From: Acanthochromis polyacanthus
Taxonomy: Eukaryota > Chordata > Actinopteri > Pomacentridae
Assembly (NCBI RefSeq): GCF_021347895.1
Contig: NC_067113.1
Location: forward strand, 1,864,467-1,928,466
Direction: 5' to 3'
DNA: 64,000 nucleotides
The translations under genes were made by a program, and so were the position numbers. Shown here piece by piece: positions 33,286-45,493 of this stretch. The notes beneath the pieces were generated by a model, which did no database searches, was not told where the DNA came from, and was given only the letters and a program-made list of their open reading frames with translations. The first letter of the stretch is position 1. Each line of letters starts with the position of its first letter.

Positions 33286-35382
33286 TTACAGAGAGCCATT
33301 GTGAAAGTCATCATGGCAGTTTCTGTCCACAATGACACACAGGGGAACTCTGCAAACACGGCACTGGAATGGTGTTCCTTCCACACAGTTTGCATTTTTT
33401 CCTTCCTGCTGTAGCTTTCTTGGAAGGATCATTGTCAGGAGCAATGGCAACTGGTGTGTGATGGCACTGCTCTCTGTCTGGCTTCGGTGCAGACACGTCC
33501 AGGGACACCCCACACAGCTCAGCAGACAGGAGCTCGTGGAAGCCCTGATGGGTCAGCGGCTGCTCTCCTCTGGAGGCACAAAGCTGCTTATGGACAATGT
33601 TGGTTGCAGCAATGTCCAGAAAGTGGTGAAAGACAGTTTTGTACCATTTCACGCTCTTCCTGGCTGTGGAATAATACCCAATGAGCTGGTCTGAGAGGTC
33701 AACTCCACCCATGTACCGATTGTACTCCCCGACACTGGTTGGTCTCGGTATTTCCACCCTCTCATACCCATTGCAGGTCTTCCTTCCTCTCATCACTGTC
33801 TCTCCTGAGTAGGCAGAGTGCACAGTGGAGCACACAGATACCTCTCTTGTGTCCATCCACTTCACGAAGAGGAGCTGCCCATCCCTAATCCAGCGTATGG
33901 ATCCTCGTGGTGACTTTCTTGTAAGAGCGTTCTTTGTCGTGGATGGCGTCCCCACTCTGCCAGCCCTGTAGGTCCCGCAGGCTCCAAAGCCAAGGTCCCA
34001 GAGATGCCTGAAAAGCGCTGGACTGGTGTAGAAGGTATCACAATAAATGTGATAACCAGACCCCAGGAATTCTTTGTTTACAAGTGAAATCACAGCATCA
34101 AAGGAAAGACCCATCCCACTGACTGATTTATTTTTTCCAGTGTAGATATTGAAGTCTACAGTGTAGCCACTTGAATCTACTAGTACAAAAAGCTTGATGC
34201 CCCACTTTTTTGGCTTGTTTTTATGTATTGTTTCATGCCAAGTTTTGCTTTGGTGGCCACCATTCATTCGTCAACAGCCAGGTTCTTCAAAGGATGGTAG
34301 ACAGCCTTGCAGGCGGTTTGCAGACTGTCATACAGAGGGCGGAGCCTGTGCAGCCTGTCATAATCCTCTGTACCTTTCTTCCTGTCATTCAAGGCATCCT
34401 CCTCTGGTTCACTCATGTGAAGATTCTGTGAAATGAGCAGGAACTTGTCTCTGGACATAACCTTGCCAGGAGATGGGACATGGAAAAAATGTTTTGAACG
34501 CCAAAAATCTTTGATGTTTGGCATCTTGAGGACACCCATATAAAAAACTAGCCCCATATATTTACACATTTCCTCAGGTGTAACTGGAATCCAGGGGAAT
34601 TTTTTTCCAGCAGCTTTGTTTTTATCTGCATTTTTATTTGTGTTTTGACACAAAACTTGAATCGTTTTAGTGTCAAAAAAAAGCTTGAATAGCTCCATGG
34701 GGCTGGAGGCAGAGGCAGGTGATGATGCAGGTGGCTGGACACCAGGATTTCTTTTGGGATGGAACCTGGGGACCGGCTGAGGCAGACTGTCCGGCTCTTC
34801 TTCAGTCTTCCACCATCCAGTTGACTGGCCACGACTCCTACCTCCACAGCTGCGACTTCTGTAGCCATGCTTTGCTCCCTGGCGATTGAGGCTGCGACCT
34901 CTTACTTGTGGAGATTCACTAGTTAGAGGTTGTGCCTCTTCATCAGAGGGTGGCAGTGAAGTGCTGGGCTGCTCTGCCTCTGCAGTGTCACTGACACTGA
35001 CACAAATAAATGAAAAAGAACATATTATATTATACATTATCAACAAACACGAGTGATTCACAGTTGCTATGAAACGCCAATACTGCTTTTCACTCTTGAA
35101 AAATAACCGCTCTGACGCACCTGTTACACTGATGAAGATATTTCTTTCCCACAAACCACAAATTCAAACACAGTTCCCTAAAAATGTAATTGTTGATCAG
35201 ATGAAATTAAAAAAAATAAAATAAAATGTTACTTACATGTCATGATACGGATCGAGACCTTCAACAAAGTGATCTTCATCCTCTGTCAAGACAGAGTCCG
35301 GATCAGAGGACGGCGCATCTTCGTGCTGATAAGCAAATACTATTTCTAGAGCCTCTTCGGTGGTGTAGCTCTTCCTTGCCAT
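33286..35382 (-). pseudogene. PGBD4-like piggyBac transposase, copy 1
   Basis: Exon 1 (35382 to about 35237, MARKSYTTEEALEIVFAYQH) ends at a GTAAGT donor. Exon 2 starts near 35000. The body shows WIPVTPEEMCKYMGLVFYMG, LVDSSGYTVDF with the first catalytic Asp, YCDTFYTSPALF with the second, and YMGGVDLSDQLIGYY with the third. A Cys-rich C-terminal finger (KCKLCG ... CRVCRVPLCVIVDRNCHDD) follows. The frame is broken by a nonsense codon at 34265-34267 (VDE then stop where the family has Arg), a frameshift near 34220 and another near 33375. An intact relative would excise precisely from TTAA. Confidence 0.9.
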
Positions 35383-35940
35383 CACGACACCTACTAATTA
35401 GCTCCAGAAACAATAATAATGTGGCCAAAAATGGCAAAAGACAAAAAAGAAAAGTTTTTGTCTTTACAAAGAGAAAAACTCTCTCACACACACACAATCT
35501 CTCACTAAATCAAACTACTTACTCTCCCTAAATCACACACTCTACAGTACCCAACTCTCCCTATCACAATTCTAATCAATCAGTCTGTCTATCTATCAAT
35601 CGATCTCGAGCTCTCTCACCATACGTCCTGCTCTTTCCAACCTACTCGCCACAAAGGTCCTTTGGTGCCACAAGGTGGTGGCGCAGAAAAATTCCCGGGG
35701 TAATCACTATTTCCCCCCCCCCCCCCCCCCCCCCCCCCGGGGTAATCACTCGAGATTTTTTTTTTAAACATGACGTAATGACGTAAATGATGTCACTTGA
35801 AAGACGGAAATCTGTGCTTTTAGCAGCAAAAAGAATGAGCATTTTAGCTAATGTGGTTTTTGAGTTATATCAGTTTAAGCAGACCTATGTACACAGTGCC
35901 GGTGGGCGGGGCCGCCCGCGGGATGTCTGTCCCTTGAGGG
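33286..35940 (-). mobile_element. piggyBac-like element, copy 1
   Basis: The right terminus is marked by TTAA at 35941-35944. Reading inward on the minus strand it begins CCCTCAAGGGACAGACATCC, typical of piggyBac ends. The transposase gene runs leftwards from 35382. The left terminus was not found, because no TTAACCCTCAAG sequence lies before 33286, so the element is probably truncated there. Poly-C (35713-35738) and a duplicated GGGGTAATCACT lie in its 5' region. Confidence 0.8.
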
Positions 35941-36012
35941 TTAAATGTAGTCCTTTGTAATCGTAATAATATTACAGGGAATAATGGTAGAATATTGAGT
36001 TATTTCATTTAG

Positions 36013-36080
36013 GGGAAATCTCGCAGGGGAGAAGTGCACGGGGCAGCAGCTTAAGATGAAATATAGAAACATTGTTCAAA
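36013..36080 (+). pseudogene. Harbinger Myb-like protein, exon 2 remnant
   Basis: Follows an ATTTAG acceptor. GEKCTGQQLKMKY matches the equivalent exon at 677-735 in the first Harbinger. Exon 1 is absent because the element is truncated. The stretch 36085-36900 contains a (TA)n patch near 36350-36380 and no clear gene. Confidence 0.6.
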
Positions 36081-36346
36081 CAGGTCAGACCTCGGCATTA
36101 TTTCATGGAGGTACTTCATGTTGATCATGTTTTACATTGTAAAGTAGCCTAAATACTAAGTGGCTGTTTGACTGTGCAGTTGTTTTATCCACACATAGCC
36201 TAAATGTCTGCGTCCATATCATGTCCTGTTAAATAATTAAGCCTATTTAAACTAACATAGACTTCTGCTCAGCCAACAGCAAGAAAGCAGATGCCTGTAA
36301 AACGGTGGTATAAAAGGTCATGGATGCATGTGTGTATGTATGTATG

Positions 36347-36379
<33 letters not shown>

Positions 36380-36953
36380 GATTATTTAGTTCTCTTTGTG
36401 TCTTTTTTTGTCTTTTGGCCCCTTCACACCACAACAGACCTTGTAACTGTAAGCAGGCAATACTCCAAAGATTTATCCAAATGGTAGTTTAAGTTTTATA
36501 CAGAGGTATGTTACTGATAGTTCTCTTACCATTCACATTTTGGGTGGAATATAGAGTGTGACATTTAGCCTACACTGAAGTATTGCACATTCTCATCTTT
36601 TTTAACAGAGCATGGCTGGACAGCAGCAGGATGGTCCCTCAGCTTCCACTGCACAGACTGACACAGTGAGATGGATGTTCAGGAAACACCAGAGCTTCAT
36701 TCTGTGGAATTCATGTGCAACTGTATAATTTAATGTCCTCTATGTATTCCCAGTTATCAGTAAAACAGATTTACAAACTGCATTTGCTGAGAAAAATCCA
36801 AAAAACAGATTAGGAGGGCAGATCTGGAAATTGAAAGACTGGCGCACAAGTTAGAGGTGGGTGATGGTCACAGATGAATTATGTTAACTATTGGAACATT
36901 AACTGAACTATCTTTTATTTGTAGGAAATAAAGAAGACCAAATGAAATGTGTA

Positions 36954-38060
36954 TCATGTCTTTATTTGCTGTGGTGGTGATGATGGTGACTTAAACTCTA
37001 AAGTGATTATTGCATACGGTGTCTCTGACTGCTCTGCTGTCCTGGATAGCTGCAGGTGGATGGGCTCATCATCTGGGTCTTCAGTTTGTAGGGCAGGGTG
37101 TTGCTCTCCTCTAATAGTGGTAATATTATGAAGAACACATACCACAGTAATATCACAGGCCCTCTCAGGGGTAACCCTGAGGAGACGTAGGCTCTGGAAA
37201 CGGGCTTTCAGCAGGCCTATGGTCATCTCCACCCAGGCTCTGGTCCTGCAGTGAGTCCGGTTGAAGTTCTGTTGGGGGCCTGGTTCAGGGTCAGGGTATG
37301 AGGTCATCAGCCTGGGTTGGCATGGTAACCCCTGTCACCCAGCAGAAGGCCATCAAACTCTCCTGTAATGTATAGTGGATACATCAGAGTATATTAAAGG
37401 AGGGAGACAAGAGAATTCTATTGTGAAAATCTTTAGGCTGCTGACCACGCTGCAGTCTGTTGCTCAGGTTAGACTCTCCATAAATCCTGGAGTCATGAAC
37501 AGACCCAGACCACGTGGCCTCCACATTAGAAATGATGTATGCAGCATCACATATGATCTGGACAGTGCAGAGAATGACAGATGTTGAACTATGATGCAGT
37601 CTTTAACATTTAGAAACAGTAGTCAGTCTACCTGTAGCCTACCTGCACATTTATGCTGTGAATGGACTTCCTGTTCATGATGTGAGGGAGCTGTGATGGG
37701 GATGTGTGTGCATCTATGCAGCCAATCACACTGGGAAATCCTAAAAGAAATGAAAATGACTAATCCCAGTCTGAGGCTGCAACACAATGTCATTAACAGA
37801 ATATGATTTGAAATGAATTTAACAGATCTCTACATCATTCTCCTGCAATCCTGTGAAACTCCTCCTTGATGCTCTGACAGGTTTATGTCCAGGAAAACCA
37901 CAATGATGAGTAAAAGCCGTTTCAGGGCCAGGAACACTTTTCTGACTGTCCTGCATACAGTTGTCTTACTGTAGTGCTCTGCATCTCCGACATTATATAA
38001 AAACTTCCATTTGCAAAGAAACGCAGCGCAACACACAATATCTGCTGGATGTGACAGCAT
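36954..38060 (-). pseudogene. HARBI1-like DDE transposase
   Basis: Exon-sized blocks on the minus strand are: FLYNVGDAEHYSKTTVCRTV (about 37930-38010); GFPSVIGCIDAHTS with the first catalytic Asp (about 37640-37740); ICDAAYIISNVEATWSGSVH then DSRIYGES with the second Asp (about 37440-37560); GDRGYHA (about 37330); and RTRAWVEMTIGLLKARFQ with the Glu (about 37200-37250). Splice signals separate some blocks. A GTHIP-like motif is degraded to AHTS and other small changes occur, so it is likely inactive. In vertebrates the domesticated relative is HARBI1, but the position between terminal repeats marks this one as a transposon gene. Confidence 0.82.
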
Positions 38061-38595
38061 GACTACGGCTGGTAATGTAAATGTAAGGACGGATTAGGTT
38101 GTTTATGTAGATTATGGACTTGAAACGATTATAAAACAGTACCGCTCAAACCGATACTTGTCCGGAAATGCGAGAACCTTTATGCGCGGTCTGATAACAA
38201 TCTACCGATGAATATTTAATTATCTGTGCAGTAATGCTGCTCCTTTATCCACTGGATCGTTAATAAAAGCTGTTCTACGCCAAAACTCGCTCGCTTACTG
38301 ACTGAATGAATGAGGAAATGAAACAGCATGTGTGGCTGAAAGTGGGCGGAGACAGAGAGAAACTCGAGGTTTTCTCAAATAAACCTGCTGCCGACCAGGT
38401 TCAAGTCATAGAGTCTGTTACTGCGGTAACTGACCAAGAGTTGAAGTTACCCCTCTTTGTGAAACAGGCTAGAGTTACCCCTCTGTCTCCGGGTTAAGTT
38501 ACCTCGCTTCGTGAAACGGAAAACTCTGAGTTTCCCTCATTTCAGGGTTAAGAAACCCAGAGTTTTCAGTGAACCTGCTTCGTGAAACAGGCCCC

Positions 38596-38937
38596 TGGTG
38601 TTCTCCATTGCTAGAATATGTTTATTATGAATATTGTTATACATCTGAAGCAAAGTCTTCATTTTATGTGCATCTTGTGCATTCTCTCTGTCTGGCAGGA
38701 AGTGATCTGTGGCCAGTCAAGAACATGCTGACTCTGAGCGGAGCTGAGAGAATTATAACTGTCACCTGACTAAATAAAATGAAAAAAAAAAATTCAGTAC
38801 AATCTCACTTCTGTGATTCTACAATTATTTATTAATTTTGATATGATGTATGAACAAACTGGACCTAAAATTGCTAAATAAATAAATAAATAAATACAAA
38901 CCCAGAGTAGGAAAAAGTGTTTTTTTTAAACTATAAA
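38596..38937. other. Unassigned, exon-like block and (AAAT)n
   Basis: A pyrimidine tract and CTGTCTGGCAG acceptor precede a short frame (GSDLWPVKNMLTLSGAERII) that ends at TGA, with AATAAA and an A-run at 38775-38795. It resembles a last exon or a retrotransposed 3' end but matches no family I know. An (AAAT)n run follows at about 38872-38897. Confidence 0.35.
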
Positions 38938-38939
38938 AC

Positions 38940-39260
38940 ACACAAATATGTTGAATGAATCATTTTTAGATCTTGAAATAGAAATATAAATAGTACACAA
39001 CAAAACCATATATACAAATTTAGGAAAAAAAACTTTCATATACAAACACAAAAATATGTTGAATGAATCATTTTTAGATCTTGAAATACAAATATAAATA
39101 GTACACAACAAAATCAAATGTGCAAATTTAGAAAAAGGTTATATACAAACACACAAACATGTTGAATGAATCATTTTCAGAACTTGAAATGCAAATATAA
39201 ATAGTACACGTCAAAACACAATGTACATGTTTAGAAAAAAAAAGTTATATACAAAAATAT
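38940..39260. repeat. Three tandem copies of a 104-108-bp unit
   Basis: Units begin near 38946, 39054 and 39158 with RYATGTTGAATGAATCATTT and end TATACAAA. They lie immediately 3' of the piggyBac copy-2 transposase gene (minus strand), so they may belong to that element's terminal region. Confidence 0.92.
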
Positions 39261-39344
39261 GCAATAGAAGAGAGGAAATCCCCAGGTGTGTTTTGTAAAA
39301 CTATTTACAAGTACAATAATGCAAGCAATAATACTGCACATGCA

Positions 39345-41161
39345 TTACTTGTGCCACTCGAAAAAGCAGTTGCGGTCCAGTGCAACACAGAGTGGCACAT
39401 CACAGCTTTGGCACTTCCAAGGGGTGTCTCTCCTCACTTTCTCTACTTGGAGGCAGTGTCTGCATCTCAGTCTGCCTTTGTTGCTTTTCTGGTCAGCACC
39501 TGTGCCAGTGGCGATGGGAACAGCCAAATGATCAGCTCTCCTGCTCTGTGCAACACTGGCCTTGTCCATGCCACAAAGCTGACACACAAGCTCCACCATG
39601 AACTCTTTGTGTGTCATGGGCTGCACCTCCTTGACTCTGCTCACCTCGCGGTGCAGGATGTATGCATTTGTGGCTGCAATGTCAAGGAAGTGCAGCAAAA
39701 CAGTCTTGTACCACCGAGCACCACTTCTGTGGGTGGAGTAGTACTGGATCAGCTCATCCGACAGGTCTACTCCACCCATGTACTTATTGTATGCCATGAT
39801 CGGTGTGGGACAGGGAATGTTGGTCACAGCCCAGCATCAATCTCCGTGTCCCTTTATTTTTCTCCGCACAGTCTCACCTGAATCTGCGGGGTGGATGGTG
39901 GAGCACACAGACACCTCACATGTGTCCATCCACTTCACAAACACCAGCTGGCCCTCTCTGAGCCACCTCAGAGAACCTCGTGCTGACTTTTTAGTCAGAG
40001 CATTTTGCCTACCTCGGGGGCATCCTTTTCTGTTGTCTCTGTATGTGCCGCATGGTCCGAATGCTGGCCAGGTCGGTGAACAGTTTTGGACTGGTGTAAA
40101 AATTGTCCATATAAATATGGTAACCAGTGCCAAGATAAGATTACTGAACCAGGCTCATCACCACGTCATAAGACAGCCCATGCTCATTTATGGTTGAAGT
40201 CTTACCGGTGTAGATCATGAAATTGAGGGTGTAGCCACTGCATGACTCTGCCAAAAGAAAAAGTTTTACCCCCCATTTTGTGGGTTTTTCCTTCATGTAC
40301 TGAGTCATTCCTGTTTTGGCCTTGGTGGCCACCATTCTTTCATCCACTGCAAGCTCTCTCCTCGGGTGGAAATACGACTGGCAGGCACAGAGGATTTCGT
40401 CACACAGAGGCCTGACTTTGAATAATTTATCATGACCTGGAGTTCCTTTCATCCTATCGTTTTGTACATCCTCTTCAGGATCGCTGAGGTGGATGCTCCA
40501 AAAGATAGATTGGAACCTGTCTCTCGTCATGACTTTGGGAGGAATGGGAACAGACAAAATATGCCTATGCCTCCAGTAATCCTGGAGACTTGGAAGTGAC
40601 ACAAGAGATGTGTAAAAAAGTAGGCCAAAAAAACTTGTGTAGGTCTTCCACGTTTATGTCCGTCCATTTGTATTTCTTTCCTATTTCTTTATTTTTTGCT
40701 GCATTTTTGTTAGTGTTTTTACAGATGGTCTTTACTGTATCAGCGGCAAAAAACAACAGAAATAGGTCTTTTGGTGTATGGGGGGAATTTGTGTCTATCT
40801 GGACACCTGGTGTTCGTCGCGGCTGGAACCGACTTACATTTGGAGCAGAGTCAGCCTCCTCCTCCGTCTTCCACGGCTCCGAGCTGGGATGGGGTTCTGC
40901 TGCCCGAGCCAGACAGGATCTGGAACGGGTGGGTGCGCCACGCTGTCCCGTCCTTCGCGCAGGCCTCCGACGAGCACTCTGTGTTTCTGTAGGACGCTCA
41001 TCTTCTTCTATTGTCTCTTTCAAAATGAAAGATGGGTCCTCTATTTGATCATCAGAGCTGTCACTCTCACTCTCACTCTCTTCCTCCTCAGACGCTGGCT
41101 GTGTGTCTTGCTCACCCTCTCCAAGCTCAAAGAAGAGCTGCAGCGCATGCTCCACATTCAT
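39345..41161 (-). pseudogene. PGBD4-like piggyBac transposase, copy 2
   Basis: The N-terminus (41161 down, MNVEHALQLFFELGEGEQDT) is followed by an acidic Ser-rich region. Next come WRHRHILSVPIPPKVMTRDR, LAVDERMVATKAKTGMTQYM, the LLAESCSGYTLNF block, IYMDNFYTSP with the second Asp, and YMGGVDLSDELIQYY with the third. The C-terminal Cys finger is WKCQSCDVPLCVALDRNC. The first catalytic Asp, found in copy 1 as LVDSSGY, appears here as Glu. The frame breaks near 40610, at a stop near 40140, near 40085 and near 39835. Confidence 0.88.
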
Positions 41162-41215
41162 GCGTCAATTCATTTCTGGGACATACAAAACAACAAAAAT
41201 GAGCTTGGAATGCAC

Positions 41216-41575
41216 TGAATTTCACACAAAACCCATTGTATTGCACACACAAAAAAAGTAATCCAACGCAAAAAGTCTCAAATCGATCAAAACTCACCAA
41301 AGCTGTCTATTTCCAAAGCGTTCCACTGGCTCTCTCGCGATCCAAATACAGGTGTCTCCTGCTGCGTACTTTCCAAAACTGAACACAGAACACACCGAAT
41401 TACACACAAAACCCACTGTATTGCACGCACAAAAAAGTAACAAAGTAACAAGGCAAAAAGTCTCAAATTGATCAAAACTCATCGTAATTTCCAAAGCGTT
41501 CCACTCTCTCTCGTTCACGATCCAAACTGTCCGTCTCTCCTCTGCTGCATAAATCCCAAAACTGCCCTAGCAACG
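41216..41575. repeat. Tandem duplication upstream of piggyBac copy 2
   Basis: A unit of about 180 bp occurs twice in a row (about 41217-41396 and 41397-41575). Shared landmarks are CACACAAAACCCAYTGTATT, AAAAAGTCTCAAATYGATCA and TTCCAAAGCGTTCCACT. It lies in the 5' noncoding part of the element. Confidence 0.9.
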
Positions 41576-41626
41576 TGACGGACCCTATTTTTCGCCAATA
41601 GAAAAGTTTTGTCATGTTGCCAGGTG

Positions 41627-41664
41627 TGCAGCTTGTGACCAGTGACATTTGGTCACAAGCTGCA
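41627..41664. repeat. 15-bp perfect hairpin with repeated CCAAT boxes
   Basis: TGCAGCTTGTGACCA (41627-41641) pairs perfectly with 41650-41664 around an 8-base loop. A related block with TTTTCGCCAATAGAAAAG occurs at 41590 and again at 41692, with GCAACGTGACGG before each. These may be promoter or transposase-binding sequences near the right piggyBac end. Confidence 0.85.
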
Positions 41665-42525
41665 GACCTCGCAACGTGACGGCCGCTACTTTTCGCCAAT
41701 AGAAAAGCGTTGTCACGTTGCTCGATGTGCAGCTTGTGACCACCTTTGGGGGAATCCAGTTTGTTTTTTAGTCCAGAGAACGCCAGGTTTGTGAAAATCT
41801 GGTCCACATTTTCCGTCCTACACCAAGCATCACTCCAAGAGTCTGTTTCTAGCCAGATGCTTTCAGCAGAGAGGACGCTCCGCTGAAACAAGCTCTGCTG
41901 AAGTTCGGTAAAAAATGTGGCGTTCATTATTGATCATATCTCTGGTTTTACTTGGCCGATCAAAATGATTCAAAAACTGGTAGAAAGTTCAAAATCTGCA
42001 CTTTCAGCACACGTTTAAAGGGAGACTCGCCGACGCTTCATTTTCCTGCTTTGTTTTGATTACTGCAGCGCTACCCTAAAGACGCTCTAGAGCATCATTC
42101 GGGTGGCAAGGGTTAAAGCCTAACTCATATATATCCAGATTAGCATCTATGTTATTCCTCCAAACCCATTTTATGATAGGGATTACAGCCAATTCTTTAG
42201 GACTGCTTTCAAATAATTGAAATGTTACCAAACAATGTTATACTTATCAAATTAAATAACTCCAGTCTCCAGTGTATTGGCTGCTTCTGTTCTTTGTCCT
42301 TAATTTAGTAGCATGATTTATTTTTAGATATGTTGCTGTGTACAGACTTATTTACTTTTTAGTCTATTGTTTTTACTCCATGTAGGTTTCCCAAAGACTT
42401 TCGACTGAGGAGGAAGTCACATAGTGTCATAGAGTCCTACCCACCCAATTACTTAAAAATACAGACAACTGAACATCTGACTGTAGAATAGTTTGCAAAC
42501 AAGGTTATTCACAGTTTAAGCAGTT

Positions 42526-43170
42526 TTGGTTCATTATCAACAGATATGCATCAAAATAGGAGTTTTGTTGAAGAAAGATTGTGAGAAATTTGAAGGAAGA
42601 AAACCTCTTGACCTCTTTTTCCGTTTTCACTTTGAAGGTGATGTGATGTGTGCCGTTCGAGCTTGGTCAGAGATGCTGTACCATCATCTTTTGATGAAAG
42701 CTACCACCTTCTAGCTCTGAAAAACAATGGCAGCCTACTGATTCCATCGCCAGGCACAGTGAAGGTTTGATTTTATCTTGTTTATTTTTTTATCTTTGCA
42801 TGTTAAAGTTGCTTTGCTCTTTGTTAATTTCTCTGTACTGTAAACTGTCTTTTAGCACTGTGTAAAGCGCTACATAAATATAATTATTTTTATTATTATT
42901 ATTTTAATTATTATTATCATAAGGTGCTGAGAGTTGCAGAGAGGGTGATTAGCCAGGCTTCAACAAAGCAAGCGCCAAAGGTGTCAACAGTCACACACAT
43001 CGTCCGGGAGGAGATTGGAACGGAGGATGTTTTTCTGCTTGGGGAACACATTGAAGAAACACATCATTCCAGCTTGTTGTCATTGGTTGTGTTTGCCAAA
43101 CTTACCTGTACCTTGACCTGCAGAAAGGGAGCACGGGAAAGAAGCTCTGCAAAACAGTCCTCTTTCATTG
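42526..43170 (+). pseudogene. THAP9/P-element-like transposase C-terminal remnant
   Basis: In shifting frames the translation contains FDESYHLLALKNNGSLLIPS then PGTVK, an intron with GT...AG (about 42765-42924), then VLRVAERVISQASTKQAP, VSTVTHIVREEIGTEDVFLL and GEHIEETHH. This resembles the C-terminal region of P-element-type transposases. At least two frameshifts occur. A LINE-tail fragment sits in the intron. No catalytic residues can be assigned. Confidence 0.5.
42800..42920 (+). repeat. LINE-tail fragment ending in (ATT)n
   Basis: ACTGTGTAAAGCGCTACATA followed by AAT and ATT repeats is the usual 3' end of fish L2-like elements or SINEs that borrow it. Confidence 0.6.
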
Positions 43171-43521
43171 GTTTTAGCTGTAAAACGTTTATACATGTGT
43201 AAATGTGGTTTGGGGCAGGGATGTCATGTTCTTGTGTTAACTTGAGAATTTACATTTACATTACGTTTTATTCTCTCTGCTTTGTACATCTATAGGATTT
43301 ATACATATATAATCATTTTCTGATATATATCTTTTTTAATGTATATGTATGAATTATATTGATAGTCTATATATGATTTATATAATAATTTTCTCTGATA
43401 TATTGATTATATTAATACTCCAGATATGATTTATATATATTATGTTTTCGGCTATATTGATTATATTGATACTCCATACATGATTTTTATACATATATGT
43501 ATATATATATATATATATATA

Positions 43522-45493
43522 TTGTCGATCCTCAGGGCCAGTGACCCCCTAATTAACTTATTCAGCTGTCAGGGAATCACCGGACCAGCTCTCCATCTCA
43601 TGGGTCCGGTTCTACCGCCCCCTGAGATCTTACTCAGAGGGATGCTGCAGAACTGTTAAGCTGGTAGACGAGGAAAATTCGCCTAGCTGTCTCACTGCCT
43701 TCATCCAGACGCCTATCCCTGCTTCCTCTGATAATTAATTTAACCGAGTAGCCACTTCGGTATAGTTAAACTTAATCACCAGACACGTCCGTTAACGGCA
43801 GCTTTTCCTCTCATAGATCTTGCACTTGGTAAATTGCAAGGTTTATTCAGAGGTTATGGACATGTAGACAACCTCTAGGATATGTTTATACAGGGCCAAC
43901 CTGGCCCCCATGACTAGGTAACCTTTCAGAACCTCTACTATTGTTATGCACACTGTAATCTGACTTTTTACATCCAGAGCTAGATGTATAAGTATTCATT
44001 CAGGGATAAAATAGCACTTGCAATTTGTTGTCTTTAATTGCTGAATAATGCTTTATTAAAATATATTTAGCAAGGGCGTAGCAATAGCTCTTAATCATCA
44101 GACAATTAATCAAACATCAATATTCTTTCAATTGTTTAACACGACTCATCAGTGGAACCATGCTTTCATAAAAGAGAAGCAATAATCACCCAGATTGCAT
44201 AATTTGGAGGGAGAGCAGTCACGGTGTGGCCACACCCGGCTGCTCACCTAAGACCCGACAAGTGTTTGAGACCCGCCGGGGCCCAGGGGGAAGTGGATGG
44301 GGGTCCGACCAGATTTAGATCTGCATATATCCATTTTTGTTGTTTGGTCCAGTATTCCTCACATGGAAAATAGAGTTCAGTAATGTTCCTTCAGACAGCA
44401 TTATTTCCAGATCACAGTTCAGTAATCCTCCAACACTACAGGAAACGCAGTACTTTGGTCCATAATTCCATCAGAACAGTTATTCCTTCTGCAGACCAAG
44501 TTATTCCACTCATCCAGAGTTACGTGGTAATCATCCCCTGTGCTCAGACTGATGTCTGGATTGCACCCAGGCAGATACCCACAACGATCTCCCAACTTGC
44601 ATCTCGATCAGATGTAATTTATAGTTTACTGTATCTTTACCCCCTCCCAACTCGCACACTTGCCCCATACACTGACCGCATGATCACCTCCACTTTTAAG
44701 GAACTGAAACTGTCTGTTTTGGACTGTCCAGACAGCCCATCTTGCCCCCCCGATCTCTCCTGTCTGCAACTCAGCACAGGCTCCTGATCAGGAAATGGAA
44801 AAGCGGATGTCAGCCTCTAACTGTCGCTGGCATCCCATTGTGCAATCTTTTGGACAACGTGTACAGACTTGTTAAAAAAAAAAACAATCTATTTTGAGTC
44901 TAGTGACCTTTACTGTGAACACTTGACCCTAGTTCACTTAACTCGTGACTTCTCACCTCATTACAAAGTTAAAACCCTCTTATTTTAACAGTAGTCAAAT
45001 CAAAACTCTTAAAAGCATTCCCATTTCATAACGCATAAGTTCCTCTTTTTAGTCAAATCTATCAAAAACACCAGTTTCCTATGGTAACCAAAAACATCAC
45101 TTTTCACAGTGAGCTGCTTTTCTGACCTGGTTACTTCTTAAACAAAGATTCTCAAGACAACCTTTCAAAAATAATCAAACCATCACTTTTTACAGTGAGT
45201 CACGCTTCTGATTTTTACACTGTTTCAAAATTAAAGAAAAAATAAAAAGACATCCTTCCAATATAATCAAACCATCATTCTTCTGAATAAGGCACTCTTT
45301 TGATTTCTACACTGTTTCAACATTAAAGAATGTAAGAATAGACACTTGGTTAGACCAAACACATTCATTAGGTTATGGCATAATTTGATCCTAAATCACA
45401 GGTTATAATATCACAATGTTCCCTTATTTAGCTGTTGTTCTGTCAGAGTCTCCCCTTTGTGGCTGATTCTGGGATCTCATACCTCCATGCTTC

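Larger units (their letters stand above)
35945..38595. mobile_element. PIF/Harbinger element, left end missing
   Basis: The right end matches the Harbinger at 228-1632, with CCCAGAGTTTTCAGTGAACC leading to GTGAAACAGGCCCC at 38595. The left side starts abruptly after the piggyBac TTAA, inside the intron of the Myb-like gene, so the left terminus and Myb exon 1 are gone. It keeps part of Myb exon 2 (plus strand, 36013 to about 36080) and most of the transposase (minus strand, 36954-38060), the convergent arrangement normal for Harbinger. Confidence 0.8.
39260..42112 (-). mobile_element. piggyBac-like element, copy 2
   Basis: The right terminus reads inward CCCTTGCCACCCGAATGATG and is bounded by TTAA at 42113-42116. 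That same TTAA also bounds the THAP element to the right. The transposase gene occupies 39345-41161 on the minus strand. No left TTAA terminus could be identified. The copy is clearly a different family from the piggyBac at 33286-35940. Confidence 0.78.
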
